DNA of 64,000 bases from Ehretia macrophylla (lineage: Eukaryota; Streptophyta; Magnoliopsida; Boraginales; Ehretiaceae): assembly GCA_037974665.1 (NCBI GenBank), contig CM075770.1, positions 62,507,850 to 62,571,849 on the forward strand, written 5' to 3'. The notes below the pieces were generated by a model. The model searched no databases. It saw nothing but the letters and a program-made list of their open reading frames with translations, and was not told the origin of the DNA. Position 1 is the stretch's first letter. Every line of letters starts with the position of its first letter. The position numbers and the translations under genes are program-made. Shown one piece after another: positions 46,284 to 59,722 of this stretch.

Positions 46284-48639
46284 AATTTTCGACCGCCTCG
46301 AAAGTTCGATTTCATATTTTTCCTAGATCATATGACATCTAGAAGGAATCGAGACCTAGTTATTTTGGACTTTCGAGCTTGGGAGCGTGCATTTAGAAAA
46401 TATTTTTCATGTCATTTGAATAGTGTTACGTAAGAATAATGTTAATTGCAACTAGACACATTTAAAATTGCATTTTGGCCCTAGTTTGATCAAGTTTTTG
46501 GGACCAATTGACTTTAATTAATAGACATACATATACATATAATATCTAAACTCATAAAATAAAACAACACACAAATAATTGATCATCAAATAAAAGCAAA
46601 AATTACCCTTATATCCCCTCCCCCTTGGCCGTCCACCTCTAGGAGAAGAAAAGAGGAATTTTCAACTTCAAAACTTGATCTTGGATGCTCCTTCAAGCTT
46701 CTACAAGTGATATCAACCTAGCTCAAGCTTGTTCTTGCATCTACTAAGCTTATTTATGTGAGGGAGTTACATATTTCTTGTTTTAAAGTTGGTGCATATA
46801 TATATGAAATTTCCTATCATGTTGAATTTAACTATATTACTTGTTATAAATGCTTGTTATATGGTCTTTGAAGCCTATAGAACTCTTTTGTATAGCTTGA
46901 TAACATATGCTATGGTTGATTGTAGAGATTGAACAAAGAAGATGATGAATAGTGCTTGTTGTTAGGGTTTTGAATGAATTTGCTAATTAGCTTGAATTGG
47001 GACTCCAAATAGATGCTCTAGGCCCTAGTGAAGCTTGTTGAAAAGCCACGTGAAGCTGAATCAACCAAAACCGTGCTAAATTGCGTAATTAGTCGACTTT
47101 AACAAGGGAACTTTACTCGTTGAGCAATCCGGGCAAGTTTGGGCTATGATTTGGGTATTCTTGGGGTAAGGAAGCACTTTGGTGCTTTCGTTACACGAAA
47201 ATGGGGTTCGGTTAGTATAGTTGTAGTTCAAACCCGCTCGGGGCCTTCTTGAACATGTGCTTCAAAGATGGGTTTTTATGATTTTAATAGATGACTTTAA
47301 GCTTAATTAAGAATATAGTATGATTAGGATATGGTTTGGAAATCTTGAAACGTGCACAGGAGAAAGAAATCTTGGTTAAAGAAAGGGGAAAAGTAGTTTT
47401 TAGCCATTCTTGTTGCATTGAGAACTTGTTTAGTTGACTTGTATTTTATTGACTATCCAAAGTATAATGAAGTTAATTGAGTTGATTGCGAGGAAAGATA
47501 TGGTTGATTGCTACTTTTAATTCTCTAAAGCCAATTCGTGCTATTGTAAACTTATATTGTGCATATATATAAGGGCGGCCTACTTTGTCGACCCTCTTAT
47601 GTGTTATTTGATATCTTGAATGATTGTGACTTGTCTCGGGGTTGTGCAACCTATTCGGACATGGTAGCGTCGAGAAACATGGGCGACGTCGGGAAACACG
47701 GGCGGCGTTGGGCTTGCCGTGCTGCCTCGACTACCATGGTGCATATTCCCTTCTCGCTGAGGCATACTCTACTACCCCAGAGGCGTGGTTCATCTGCTGG
47801 GCATGGACCTACCTCAGGAGAAAGGGTCGTAGGATCAGGATACATTCGTAGTATCCCAACTTGTTGGTGTTTGGGGTTTGCCAGCATTTGCGTGATGCTC
47901 GTGGCTCGTGGCTCATGGCTCGTCTTTTGTGATTGAAAACTTGAAGTGGAACCGTATCATTTTTAATGTGGTTAATTACTTGGCTTTCTATCTTGTTGGT
48001 TTATGTTGTATATATATGATTTCTTGTGTTTGCATATCATAATGCATGCCCGGTATGTTGCATCACCTCCCTCGCTGGGCAACATTGTTGCTTACTCCTC
48101 ATTTAATATGTGTCAGGAGAAGCTGAGGTGAATCCCCAGCTGATAGAAGTAGAGGAAGAAGAAGAAGTTCACGTAGATCAGAATCCGTGACTTTGTGTGC
48201 TAAGGTGGATCTTATATGCAGTTTGCGTGGAATTCATGTTAAATGTTGTATTTTGAGACCTTGGGGTCTTGTATATATGTTGGTAGTTAAAGTCTTGTAT
48301 GTTAGAGAAAGATGTTGGATTGTAATAATGGATTTTAGATTTCATCTTCTATTGCATGCTTGGAGTGTTTATTATCCTACAAATAGAACTTAAAATTATA
48401 ATTGTATCTAACTACTTTTGGTTAAAGCCAACTTGCCTCACATGCTTGTGTGCTTAAGTAGATTGATGTTGCCCCAAGGCTTGGATGGCCTTGTGAATTT
48501 GACTTGGCTTTGGAAACGGTAGAAGATAGATTGTATAAATTGTGTTTATAGTTGCAATGTTATATGTGACTATTCACAGGTAACGGTTTAGTCCTTGGTA
48601 CAGAGGAGACTCTGTCCGAGTGACGGGTCCGGGCTTGAC
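46167..48639 (+). repeat. array LTR4, main part (split by F3b)
   Basis: An outer LTR, starting TGTGACGCCCGAG. It is split 37 bases before its end by F3b; the rest is at 55477-55513. Near 47680-47705 it has a local duplication of the AACA(C/T)GGGCG(A/G)CGT(C/T)GG stretch. The palindrome has one change (GGTTGTGCAACC, 47640-47651). Confidence 0.92.
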
Positions 48640-51101
48640 TGTAACACCCCGTTCCCTCTCGAGACCAGGAGTTCTATCAATCAATCTAATCACAACCCAA
48701 TTCCAAACCCGGGCATAAAATTTAGGGAAAACGGACGGAGTCTCCCATGTTTCTAGGCAAAATGCAAAACTTGTGACAGTATATAAGTGGACCAGTACTG
48801 TGTCCAACCATTCAAACACCTCAAGACCATCCGAGCCTTGGTTCTCAACAATTAAATACAAGTAATATACAATTCCAAGTACCCAGACTATTCTAACTTT
48901 TCTTTAAGCAATACAAGCATGCATTAAAGTTAAGCTATACTAACTAGATACATAAACTAACTTGCCAAACCACTTCAATAATCTAACAAAACTTAAATTA
49001 CATTCCTTTTGACATTGAATACATACAATACATGAGCATACATCTTTGCATCTTTGACAACTCAAGCCAAATAGCACGCAAGACAACTCTTCAAGCACGA
49101 ACTTTCACACAGTCACGAACTTTCCAGCTAACAAGGCATTTCCTGAAATGTGGTAGTGAGGAGATAGTATACACAACATGTATACTCAGTGAGGGCGAGA
49201 CAGATATCGAGGTAGAGAGAAAGAAAGTTGTGCAATGCAAATAAGGCAGTTAAGCAATACAACTGATAAGTAAGCAATCAATATAATAAACAAGTAATGA
49301 AAGCATTAACACAACCATTCAAAGCTATACCACACTCTGAAGGGTATGGTTCACTCATACGAGCAATGTACCGATCACGATTTCGATGACTTTAACGATG
49401 ACGCGCCGGCTCACCCACCTTATAACTTCCGTTTAGAGTACTCCGGACATACTCTGTCAATTCTACGACCCAAAACTCCCTAGGTGGCAACCCAAGCGAG
49501 AAAGGGAATAGGACACGGAGCTAGAGCAACTAACACTAACAACCCGAGGCCACCCAGAGAGGCACATCACTCATGCGCCTGACACTATGCAATGCAATAC
49601 TAGGAATATAACGATAATCGAGCAAGGCACTGAAGTGCAGGCTAGTAACAACATGCGATACAATACTAACAAGCATTATCAACAATTCAATTATAACCAA
49701 CTTTAACAAGCATAACAAGCAATAATAAGCATTCTACAAGCATTATACTATGAAAACACACAAAATCACAAAATGACCACAACTTTCAAAACGCTACTAC
49801 TTTCAAACGAGCCACGAGTTTTGGAAACCGACCTCACCAATCCTCCTAGGTCACCATAAGTCACATCTAAAGACCCCGAAACCCTACTTAACCCTAGAAT
49901 TCACGCAAAAACCCAATTTCCCCCTTTGCTCGTTTTAACTACCGCTACCCTACCCAAACACCCAACCAACGCCATAACCACACCAAAAGTGCTTCCATGG
50001 CTTCACGAGACAATGCCATCACGCAAAACGATAAAATGCCAAACTTGACCTAAACGACCCCAACTTTCACTAAACCATTTTCCTCCGTTTTTCCATTACA
50101 CAATCCTATTAAACTACACATTTAGGCATTCTAGCATATCTAGAACCTTCCTACATCAACAGAACGCATAACGGAGCAACTTCATCGAAACGGGGGTTTA
50201 CTATTCATAATTTACTATTCAATTATCAATTTAAATTGTAATTTCGATATTCAACCGCAAAAAAATGCTAAAAGCTATAAATATATGTTCTACGATTGCT
50301 AGGGAACATTCTTTAAGCAACGAAACGGATAAAATAACAACCTACGGTTAAATCTCAAAAATTAAAGTTTAGATACAATAATTTCAAATGCGCAAATAAC
50401 GATGAAACCCTCACCTTAGACGCTCCTAGATGCTAGGAAAACCACGCTGGATGCCTAGGAAACCACCCCGTGCAAGCTCACGCGAAGAATCAAAGATTTG
50501 AATGTTGAAATGTTTTTTTTTCCCTTTGGATTTTCGGCCAGCTCCTAACTGTTTTTTCAGCTTTGTTTTATTTTTTTCTTTGTTATTACATGCTTATAAA
50601 ATATGACAAGCAAGTCAATGGTCAAAGACTTGGTCAAAGCTAACTTAAGTTTGGTCAAATAGGCTTATTTTGGGCATTTTAAGGCTAAAACAACCAACAC
50701 AATTCCAATTCTAGTTAATAACAACTAAAACACCAAAAATAAAACACTAAATACTAGTTTTCACTATTTGCTGAGGACTAGAAAACTATCGCTCTCGATA
50801 TGCTATGCACTTTGCGACAATAAAAGAATAACAATTAAACCCCAAAGAATTTAAGAAAATATAAATTTCAGAAAGTAACATAGTTCAAAATTTACTCTGG
50901 CTCGGAGCTACTTTTCATTTAATTGAAAACCTAGCATTAAGATGCAAGAAAAATAAAATCGATTAACATAAATATGAAAAGAAAGCTACAAATGAATGTT
51001 TAACTAAAAATAAACACAAAATTCAATGCTAACATTTAAGATAACACTTAATTAAATGCAATTAAATGTCATTAAATGCATGCCGGGTTCGGGTTATCAT
51101 A
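48640..51101 (-). repeat. F3b 3' LTR
   Basis: Pairs with 52971-55476 but is somewhat shorter through small deletions. It is homologous to the F3a LTRs. The conserved hairpin is partly damaged here (TAGTATAC...GTATACTC, near 49168-49185). No gene is seen. Confidence 0.9.
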
Positions 51102-52970
51102 TCCTTCCCCCCTTAAAACAATTGCGTCCTCGCAATTCTTCTTCCAATAGAACTCTGCATCCACTAAAATCCAACTCTGACTAATCTTCATCAGCTGCTG
51201 AGCAAGTATTAATCAAGATAACAAATAGGGAAGTTTAAGAAGAAATTCCAAGTAGTAATGCCAAATGAAGGCTCAAATGTAGATACCGCACAAAAATCCC
51301 GTTGACACGAATACCGAAGAAGAATAAAATTCCAACCAAAAGCGCCAAGATAATACCAATAAAGACTAAAGCAAAGATACTGTAGATAAATTCACATCAC
51401 ATTTTAATGATAAGAGGAATACCGAATGAATACCCCATACACGAATCTCTAGTAGAAGTTCAACTATTACTGCCTGAGAATTCCCAAGCAAGAAGCCAAA
51501 TAAAGGCTCAAACAAAGGTTCCATCCAGAGGTCCAAAGATGTACCCCGCTGATCATGAATTTCATAGAAGAATTCCCTGTTAAGAGTGCTAAAGAAAATA
51601 CTAAGAAACCCAATCAAATATACTTCAAAAGTTCCAAAGAAGCCTTCCAAATAATAACTCCTTAGGACAACCAATTAGATTCCGAGTATCGCTATCAAAT
51701 GCTGAGAAGAATGTCAAAGGGAATAGCAGAGAAAATATAATGTGCCCAATAAGACAATCAAGTTGAATAACAAATATAGTTTCCCAGATAGACGAAAACC
51801 CTAAGGAAAATACCGAGCTGGTGCACAATATACAAATCCAAACTCTGAGGCCCCTGCACTGTTTTCTAAGTGAGAACTTCATACAACCTTGCCAATAAGG
51901 AAAATACCAATAGAATGCCCAATAAGAATTCCACAGAATACTATAAGTAGTACTATACAATAAGTATGATAGGAATTCCAAATACTAAACCTACTGAGGA
52001 ACACTAAAGAAAATTCCTGGAACAATGCTCCAGTGAGAAAATACCAAGGATTGCCCAATAAGTAAGTACCAAATAAATTACCACCAAGAATTCTATAGAA
52101 TGCCATTGAAGGATTTCCAATAAGAGATGCCAGTAACACACCAATAAAGACCGAGACTCATATGCCATAGATAGTACCATACAGTAAGTCCGATTGAGAT
52201 CCTAATAGCCAAGTCCACCGAGAAGTGCCAACAAAAGTTTCCAATGAATACCCAATAAGAAAACCAAGGAATGCTCTCCAAAGAACAGCCAAATAGAACC
52301 TTAAAAGAAATCTACTCTTCACAACTGTTAAACACAGAGGAGGACCCTAGAGATTCGCCAATGACTGAGCTCCAAAAGCAAACACCAACTCCCAAATCAA
52401 GGCTAGTTAAATGCCATTCATTTCTTGCCAATCCATACACCTTGAAAGGCCAGCTGTGAACCACTTTCTTCAGGGGAGAAAGAGGACTTACTTACCATTT
52501 CCACGGAACATGTATGAATGCCAAGATATCACATTTATACACATGCCTTAAACTATTATGCAAGCAAGTTTACAAAAGAGTTTATTCAACAAAGTCACTC
52601 AATCACGACAATCAAGTCAAGCACAACATAATCAATTCAAATCATGGCATAACCAACTCAAGACATTCCAAGACACACATTACAAGCAATACTTCAAGCA
52701 AATAACAATTCACGAGATCAATTCGATTCACGATGTCAATTCGATAGGTCAATTCAATGCACAACTAGACACTTCACTTTACTTGAGAAACATTTAGCAC
52801 ATAACACATAACTATATCACATAGGTGCACACATTCAGGTCAAGACACACAATCTCACATACAAGCATACACTTTCAAAACACACTTAACAAGCACACAT
52901 TCAAGGATCACTACCCACCAGACCGAGGACCCTGTCCCGGCTTATGAGCTAAACAAGCTCTGATACCACC
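51102..52970 (-). other. F3b non-coding interior with primer site and polypurine tract
   Basis: Polypurine tract 51102-51115 (minus TTAAGGGGGGAAGGA), then the intact hairpin, then the degenerate short-repeat region (about 51220-52290). The hydrophobic minus-strand frames 51366-51674, 51625-51981 and 51879-52139 come from that repeat. The splice-donor-like AAATGGTAAGTAAGT is at 52486-52500 and the conserved leader at about 52908-52956. The primer site TGGTATCAGAGC is at 52957-52968 (minus). No recognised protein. Confidence 0.75.
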
Positions 52971-55476
52971 TATGACACGCCGATCCCTCTCGAGACCGGG
53001 AGTTCTATTAATCAATCTAATCACAACCCAATTCCAAACCCAGACATAATTTTTAGGAAAAAAGGACGGAGTCTCCCCTGTTTCTAAGCAAAATGCAAAA
53101 CCTGTGACAGCATATAAGTGGACCAGCACCGTGTCCAACCATTCAAACACCTCAAGGCCATCCGAGCCTTGGTTCTCAACAATTAAACACAAGTAATATA
53201 CAATTCCAAGTACCCAGACTATTCTAACTTTTCTTTAAGCAATACAAGCATGCATTAAAGTTAAGCTATACTAACTAGATACATAAACTAACTTACCAAA
53301 CCACTTGAATAATTTAATAAAACTTAAATTACATTCCTTTTGACATTGAATACATACAATACATGAACATACATCTTTGCATCTTTGACAACTCAAGCCA
53401 CATAGCATGCAAGACAACTCTTCAAGCACGAACTTTCACACAGTCATGAACTTTCCAGCTAACAAGGCATTTCCTGGAATGTGGTGGTGAGAAGTGAGTA
53501 TACACAACACGTATACTCAGTAAAGGCGAGACAGATATCGAGGTAGAGCGAAAGAAAGTCGTGCAATGCAAATAAGGCATTTAAGCAATACAACTGATAA
53601 GTAAGCAATCAATATAAACAATCAATACAATAAACAAGTAATGAAAGCATTAACACAACCATTCAAAGCTATACCACACTCTAAAGGCTATGGTTCACTC
53701 ATACGAGCAATGTACCGATCATGATTTCGATGACTTTAACGATGAACCGCCGGCTCACCCACCTTATAACTTCTGTTTAAAGTACTCCGGACATACTCTG
53801 TCAATTCTACGACCCAAAACTCCCTGGGTGGCAACCCAAGCGAGAAAGGGAATAGGACAAGGAGCTAGAGCAACTAACACTGGCAACCCGAGGCTACCCA
53901 GAGAGGCCCATCACTCACGCGCCTGACACTATGCAATGCAATACGAGGAATATAACGATAATCGAGCAAGGCACTGAAGTGCAAGTTAGTAACAACATAC
54001 GATACAATAAGCAATTACAATCAATAAAGTAACAAGAACAATACTAACAAGCATTATCAACAATTCAATCATAACCAACTTTAACAAGCATAACAAGCAA
54101 TAATAAGCATTCTACAAGCATTATACTATGAAAACACACAAAATCACAAAATGACCCCAACTTTCAAAATGCTACTACTTTCAAACGAGCCACGAGTTTT
54201 GGAAACCGACTTCACCAATCCTCCTAGGTCACCATAAGGCACGTCTAAAGACCCCGAAACCCTACTTAACCCTAGAATTCATGCAAAGACCCGATTTCCC
54301 CCTTTGCTCGTTTGAACTACCGCTACCCTAACCAAACACCCAACCAACGCCATAACCATACCAAAAGTGCTTCCATGGCCTCCCGAGACAATGCCATCAC
54401 GCAAAACGATAAAATGCCAAACTTGACCTAAACGACCCCAACTTTCACTAAGCCATTTTCCTCCGTTTTTCCATTACACAATCCAATTAAACCACACATT
54501 TAGGCATTCTAGCATATCTAGGACCTTCCTACATCAACAAAACGCATAACGGAGCAACTTCATCGAAACAAGGGTTTACTATTCATAATTTACTATTCAA
54601 TTATCAATTTAAATTGCAATTTCAATATTCAACTGCAGAAAATGCTAAAAAACTATAAATACATATTCTACGATTGCTAGGGAACATTCTTTAAGCAACG
54701 AAACGGATAAAATAACAACCTACGGTTAAATCTCAAAAATTAAAGTTTAGATACAATAATTTCAAATGCATAAATAACGATGAAACCCTCACCTTAGACG
54801 CTCCTAGACGCTCGAAAAACCACGCTGGATACCTCGGAAACCACCTCGTGCAAGCTCATGCGAAGAATCGAAGATTTGTATGTTGAAATGTTTTTTTTCC
54901 CTTTGGATTTTCGGCCAGCTCCTAACTGTTTTTTCAGCTTTGTTTTATTTTTTTCTTTGTTATTACATGCTTATAAAAGATGACAAGCAAGTCAATGGTC
55001 AAAGCTAACTTAAGTTTGGTCAAATAGGCTTATTTTGGGCATTTTAAGGCTAAAACAACCAACACAATTCCAATTCTAGTTAATAACAACTAAAACACCA
55101 AAATTAAAACACTAAATACTAGTTTTCACTATTTGCTGAGGACTAGAAAACACTCTCTAACTATCGCTCTCGATATGCTATGCACTTTGCGACAATAAAA
55201 GAATAACAATTAAACCTCAAATAATTTAAGAAAATATAATTTTCAGAAAGTAACATAGTTCAAAATTTACTCTGGCTCAGAGCTACTTTTCATTTAATTG
55301 AAAACCTAGCATTAAGATGCAAGAAAAATAAAACCGATTAACATAAATATAAAAATAAAGCTACAAATGAATGTTTAACTAAAAATAAACACAAAATTCA
55401 ATGCTAACATTTAAGATAACACTTAATTAAATGCAATTAAATGTCATTAAATGCATGCTGGGTTAGGGTTATCACA
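52971..55476 (-). repeat. F3b 5' LTR
   Basis: Pairs with 48640-51101. The hairpin GAGTATAC...GTATACTC is intact (near 53497-53520). On the minus strand it ends GCGTGTCATA instead of GGTGTTACA, so its inner end has mutated. Confidence 0.9.
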
Positions 55477-55513
55477 TTGACATTTAGCGTAGGGTTGGGT
55501 TCGGGGCGTTACA
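55477..55513 (+). repeat. array LTR4, last 37 bases
   Basis: TTGACATTTAGCGTAGG...GGGGCGTTACA, the end of LTR4 after F3b. It is followed by AAGGG (55514-55518), the right copy of the array's target duplication. Confidence 0.92.
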
Positions 55514-56088
55514 AAGGGAGTCTTCATCCTTTTTTTGTACATCTTAACTTATTTTATTGGTTATAGATTGTATGATTAGTAATTGAAATAGTTTATATGT
55601 ACTATTTACTCGCTATCATGTGTTTTCTCGTGTTATTTGTGTTTATTTGCGAGGGCGGCCTACTTTGTTGACCCTCTTATGTGTTATTTGATATCTTGAA
55701 TGCTTGTGGACTTGTCTCGTGGTTGCGCAACCTTTTCAAACATGGTAGCGTCGAGAAACATGGGCGGTGTCGGGCTTGCCATGCTCCCTTGACTACCATA
55801 GTGCCTATTCCCTTCTCGCTGAGGCATACTCCACTACCCCAGAGGCTGTGGTTCACCTACTGGGCATGGACCTACCTCAGGAGAAAGTGTCGTAGGATTG
55901 GGATACATCCGGAGTATCCCAACTTGTTGGAGTAAGGGTTTGCCGGCACTTGCGTGAAGTTCGTGGCTCGTGGTTCGAGTTTGAAGACTTGAAATGGAAC
56001 CGTATCCTTTTTAATGTGGTTAACTACTTGCTATTTAATCTTATTGTTTATGTTATATATATGATTTCTTGCATCTGCATATCATAAT
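55514..56088 (+). mobile_element. host LTR, right part
   Basis: Continues the LTR at 11225-14100, matching 9366-9930 of the 5-kb solo LTR. It has the shared module (about 55648-55935) and an intact palindrome (55721-55732). It is cut at 56088 by F4; about 0.7 kb of the LTR should lie beyond F4, outside the window. The short frame 55681-55935 is part of the non-coding module. Confidence 0.85.
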
Positions 56089-59000
56089 TGTAATACCCTG
56101 ATCCCTCACGAGACCAGAACTCCAATTTATCACGCTATTCTCAACCCAATTCTAAACCCCGGGCACGAAATTTAGGAAAAAAATGGACGGAGTTTCCCCT
56201 ATATATAGGTCTATCTAGAAACCTGCCAACAGTCGCATACAAGTCCTGAATCACAATCAACCATTCATACAACCTAGCTTTCAAGATTCATATAGCCAAC
56301 CAGCTCCTCAAGGCATCCGAGCCTTGGAACCCAACAACATATCACACAAGCATGCAAAATTAAATCCATTGAAGTTCTATCTTTTTAATCCACTTATCAT
56401 ACCACTTTATATTATCAATCAAGCTTTCTTATAATTTTTGTTCAACCAACTAACTAGTTTTCATCGTCCACATAAGCATGCACTACTAAGTAATAAAGTA
56501 AAGCAAATAGAAGATATTACAAGCTCACTAGTGCGTAATCATCAAACAAAACTAAAACTTTAATATTACATTCCTTGATATAACATAAATACATACATGG
56601 ACACAAAGTCTCAAATAGAATACAAGCATATCATGATCACATTCTTCCATGTTTTACACACTGACTGAGCAAGCAGGTCAAACAAGGAGTCATTCCAATC
56701 TTCAGATTTTCCGAAAATATGTTGAAAAGATGAATGAGTAACCAGGTTACTCAGTGAAGGAGGTGATGCAACATACCGGGCGTGCATTATGATATGCAGG
56801 TACAAGAAATCATATATATAACATAAACAACAAGATTAAATAGCAAGTAGTTAACCACATTAAAAAGGATACGGTTCCATTTCAAGTCTTCAAACTCGAA
56901 ACACGAGCCACGAACTTCACGCAAGTGCCGGCAAACCCTTACTCCAATAAGTTGGGATACTCTGGATGTATCCCGATCCTACGACCCTATCTCTTGAGGT
57001 AGGTCCATGCCCAGCAGGTGAACCACGCCTCTGAGGTAGTGGAGTATGCCTCAGCAAGAAGGGAATAGGCACCATGGTAGTCGAGGGAGCACGGCAAGCC
57101 CGACGCCGCCTGTGTTTCTCGACGCTACCATGTCCGAAAATGCTGCACAACCCCGAGACAAGTCCACAAGCATTCAAGATATCAAATAACACATAAGAGG
57201 GTCGACAAAGTAGGCCGCCCTCGCAATTAAACACAAATAACACAAGAAAACACATGATAGCGAGTAAATAGTACATATAAATTATTTCAATTACTAATCA
57301 TACAATCTATAACCAATAAAATAAGTTAAGATATATACAAAAAAAAAGATGAAGACACCCTCACCTTTACCAAGTAGCTAAAGGATACAAGAACTAGCAT
57401 CAATCTACTTTCAACACCTTGGATTGGCTTAATAGATCAACCTTAGCATGTATTGAACACATACTTATCACAAATATTCTCCTAGAGACATTCATAACCA
57501 ACACAATAAAATCATATTAATGACTCAACTCACAAACTTCTCCAATAGGGTATACACATGCTATACAATTGCATATAAACACCTACCAAGTATTTACAAG
57601 TTCATATGAACATAAAGACAACCAAAATCACATTTTCCCCTTTGTTAACTTTCTGATTTCTTCTCCCACACAAGGTTTAAGATTCCAAATTAATAAGCCA
57701 ACCATCCTACATTCCTAGGTAGGTCAAAAGTCACCTATCTAGGCCCTGAAAACCCGTTTTGAAGATAAAAGTTCGGAAAGGCCCCGAGCGGGTTATAACT
57801 ACAACTACCAAATCCAGATCCCAAATTCACGCAACGAAAGCACCAAACGTGCTTCCATGCCCCAAGGATACCTAATCTAATGCCCAAATGTGCCCGGATT
57901 TTATTTTGTGAAAAACCGCCTTTTAAAAGTTAGCTAATTTCGAACTTTAGTTCAATTTTGGGCAATTCAACTTCACATGACCTTCTAACTAGTTTCACTA
58001 ATGTCTAAAGCACTTAAAGGAAGCATCAATTCACCCTAATTAACAAGTTATAGCAAAACCCTAAAATTTATCACTATTCATCATCTCTTTCATGCAATTC
58101 AAGCTTTCAACCATGGAGTTTGCTAACAAGTCATAAAAGAGAGTTCTATGGGCTCTAAAAGTTGTATATCAAGCATCAATAACAATTATTATAGCTAAAC
58201 TCAACAAAACAAGAATTTCAAGCAATTGACATAAACATAAATATGAAAATTTATGCAACTCCCTCACCTTGAATTAGGCTAAATATGCAAGGATTAAGCT
58301 TTAGAACACCTCAAAACTCTTGGATTGCACAAATGGATCAAACCCTAGCTTGCAATTTTTCTCTTTTTCTCCCTTAAGGACTTGAGCTACCCGATTGCTA
58401 TCTTTTTTTTTCCCTGGTTGCCGTCGCTATAGAGAGCAAAAGAAAATTATGAACAAAATGATTTGTTGCTTATGTGCTTAGCCGTTGGCTTTGGAGAGAA
58501 ATAAAAAAGGAAAATGTATGATGTTAAATGCTAGACTTGAGCTTAACCCGTCAGTGGAGAAAAAGATAAAGACATGAAGACTTTTCTTTGGCTTTTCTAA
58601 ACATATAATAGAAGTACAATATAATAATATATAAATGTATCTAGTTGGCTAAAAAAACTTAGTCTCACGTTTTTTTTCCCACTATTGATCTGATTTTCTT
58701 TTTCTTTCTTTTATTTGGTTTTCTTATCTACTATGTATTAGTATGTATATTAGGTAGATAGGTAGACTAAATAATGGGTTGGTTCATATAATATAATATA
58801 ATTGGGCTATAATTAAATATTAAGATCCTAGTTAGCTTAGTAGAAAATTAATAAAAAAGAAAACCATAGACCCAAAAAAACTAAATATTACTATTCACTT
58901 GGGGACACTAAAAATATTTATTTTCCTCACACTCGGGATATGAAATACACATTCCAACAATGAACAAATATATTAAATATAGTAATGCTCATGGGAAAAA

Positions 59001-59686
59001 TATCAAATTCAGAAAAATAAGGCAGTTTAAAATTTTACCCGGACTCAAGTTAAACTTAATAAATAAAACATATAAAAGCAAATAAAATGAAGCAAAATGG
59101 AAAATAAGTTAAATATGCACACTGAATAATTAAATTAAAAGTCTCTTTGGGCTCGGAAAGTTTAAATTAATTAAATGTAAATAAATAATAAACATAAGAT
59201 AATCATTTCTAATAACTCTTTTAAATCCAATTTAAATAATTATAATCAATATTAAAAATAATCCAGCTCGTTCAGGTCCGGAAAACATAAATAAATATAA
59301 TTTTTAAAATAATAGAATAAGTGTCCCGGCTAAATCATTTGAATATAAATTAAATAAATACAAATAATGAAAGTAATAAATTAATGACTTTACGTAAATT
59401 AATTAAATATAATTTAAATAAATACAAATGGTGATAATATTAAAAATAATTATTTCCGGGTTCGATGCTTCATATTCAAATAGTGAAATTAAATCATTTT
59501 AAATTATTAGTAAAATAAATTATAATAAATAAAATAATAAAATAATTATTTCGGGAAAGCCAATTGAATATAATTTAAGTGAATGTAACATTTATCATGC
59601 CATATTTTTCAATAATGGTGCAATTTAAAAAAGTTAAATATATGCAAATTAATAAAATGTCTATATGCTAGGTCCGGGTCATCACA
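56089..59686 (-). repeat. F4 3' LTR
   Basis: Pairs with 61459-64000. It has the shared modules (about 56930-57225 and 57765-57895) and an intact hairpin GAGTAAC-CTG-GTTACTC on the minus strand (56736-56752). The palindrome is changed (57141-57152), while the right LTR keeps it (62512-62523). About 58600-59690 is very AT-rich with no feature that I recognise. Confidence 0.88.
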
Positions 59687-59699
59687 CTCTCCCCTCCTT
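59687..59699 (-). promoter_or_regulatory. F4 polypurine tract
   Basis: The minus strand reads AAGGAGGGGAGAG against the 3' LTR. The hairpin AATTGCG-AGGA-CGCAATT lies at 59705-59722. Confidence 0.85.
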
Positions 59700-59722
59700 A
59701 CAAAAATTGCGTCCTCGCAATT

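Larger units (their letters stand above)
48640..55476 (-). mobile_element. non-autonomous LTR retrotransposon F3b (LARD-like), complete
   Basis: A second member of the F3 family, minus-oriented, in LTR4. It has LTRs at 48640-51101 and 52971-55476, an interior of about 1.87 kb without gag or pol, and the duplication TTGAC (48635-48639 and 55477-55481). It has the same parts as F3a: primer site 52957-52968, leader, repeat-rich interior, hairpin (51120-51137) and polypurine tract. The inner LTR ends are mutated (ATCATA at 51101, TATGAC at 52971). It differs from F3a by many small indels, so the two are not copies made with the array. Confidence 0.92.
14101..55513 (+). mobile_element. tandem chromovirus array: three interiors, four shared LTRs
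   Basis: The order is LTR1 (14101-16582), int1, LTR2 (21605-24087), int2, LTR3 (31584-41187, split), int3, LTR4 (46167-55513, split). Each inner LTR is both the 3' LTR of one copy and the 5' LTR of the next: it follows a polypurine tract and precedes a tRNA-iMet primer site. Only the outer ends have a target duplication (AAGGG, 14096-14100 and 55514-55518). Without later insertions each LTR is about 2.48-2.51 kb and each interior about 5.0 kb. Independent insertions would each have their own duplication, so amplification of one insertion by unequal LTR recombination is the simplest reading. Each copy has its own insertions and mutations, which argues against an assembly error. Confidence 0.9.

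Noticed and set aside
14101..55513. The array as an assembly duplication artefact
   Set aside because: Each copy has its own stops, indels and nested insertions with target duplications, and the termini of LTR2 and LTR3 differ. Only long reads can settle it fully.
57353..59686. A host gene in the AT-rich left part of F4
   Set aside because: The sequence is repeated in the right LTR (62718 onward), lies between LTR ends, and has no frame or splice pattern that I can support.
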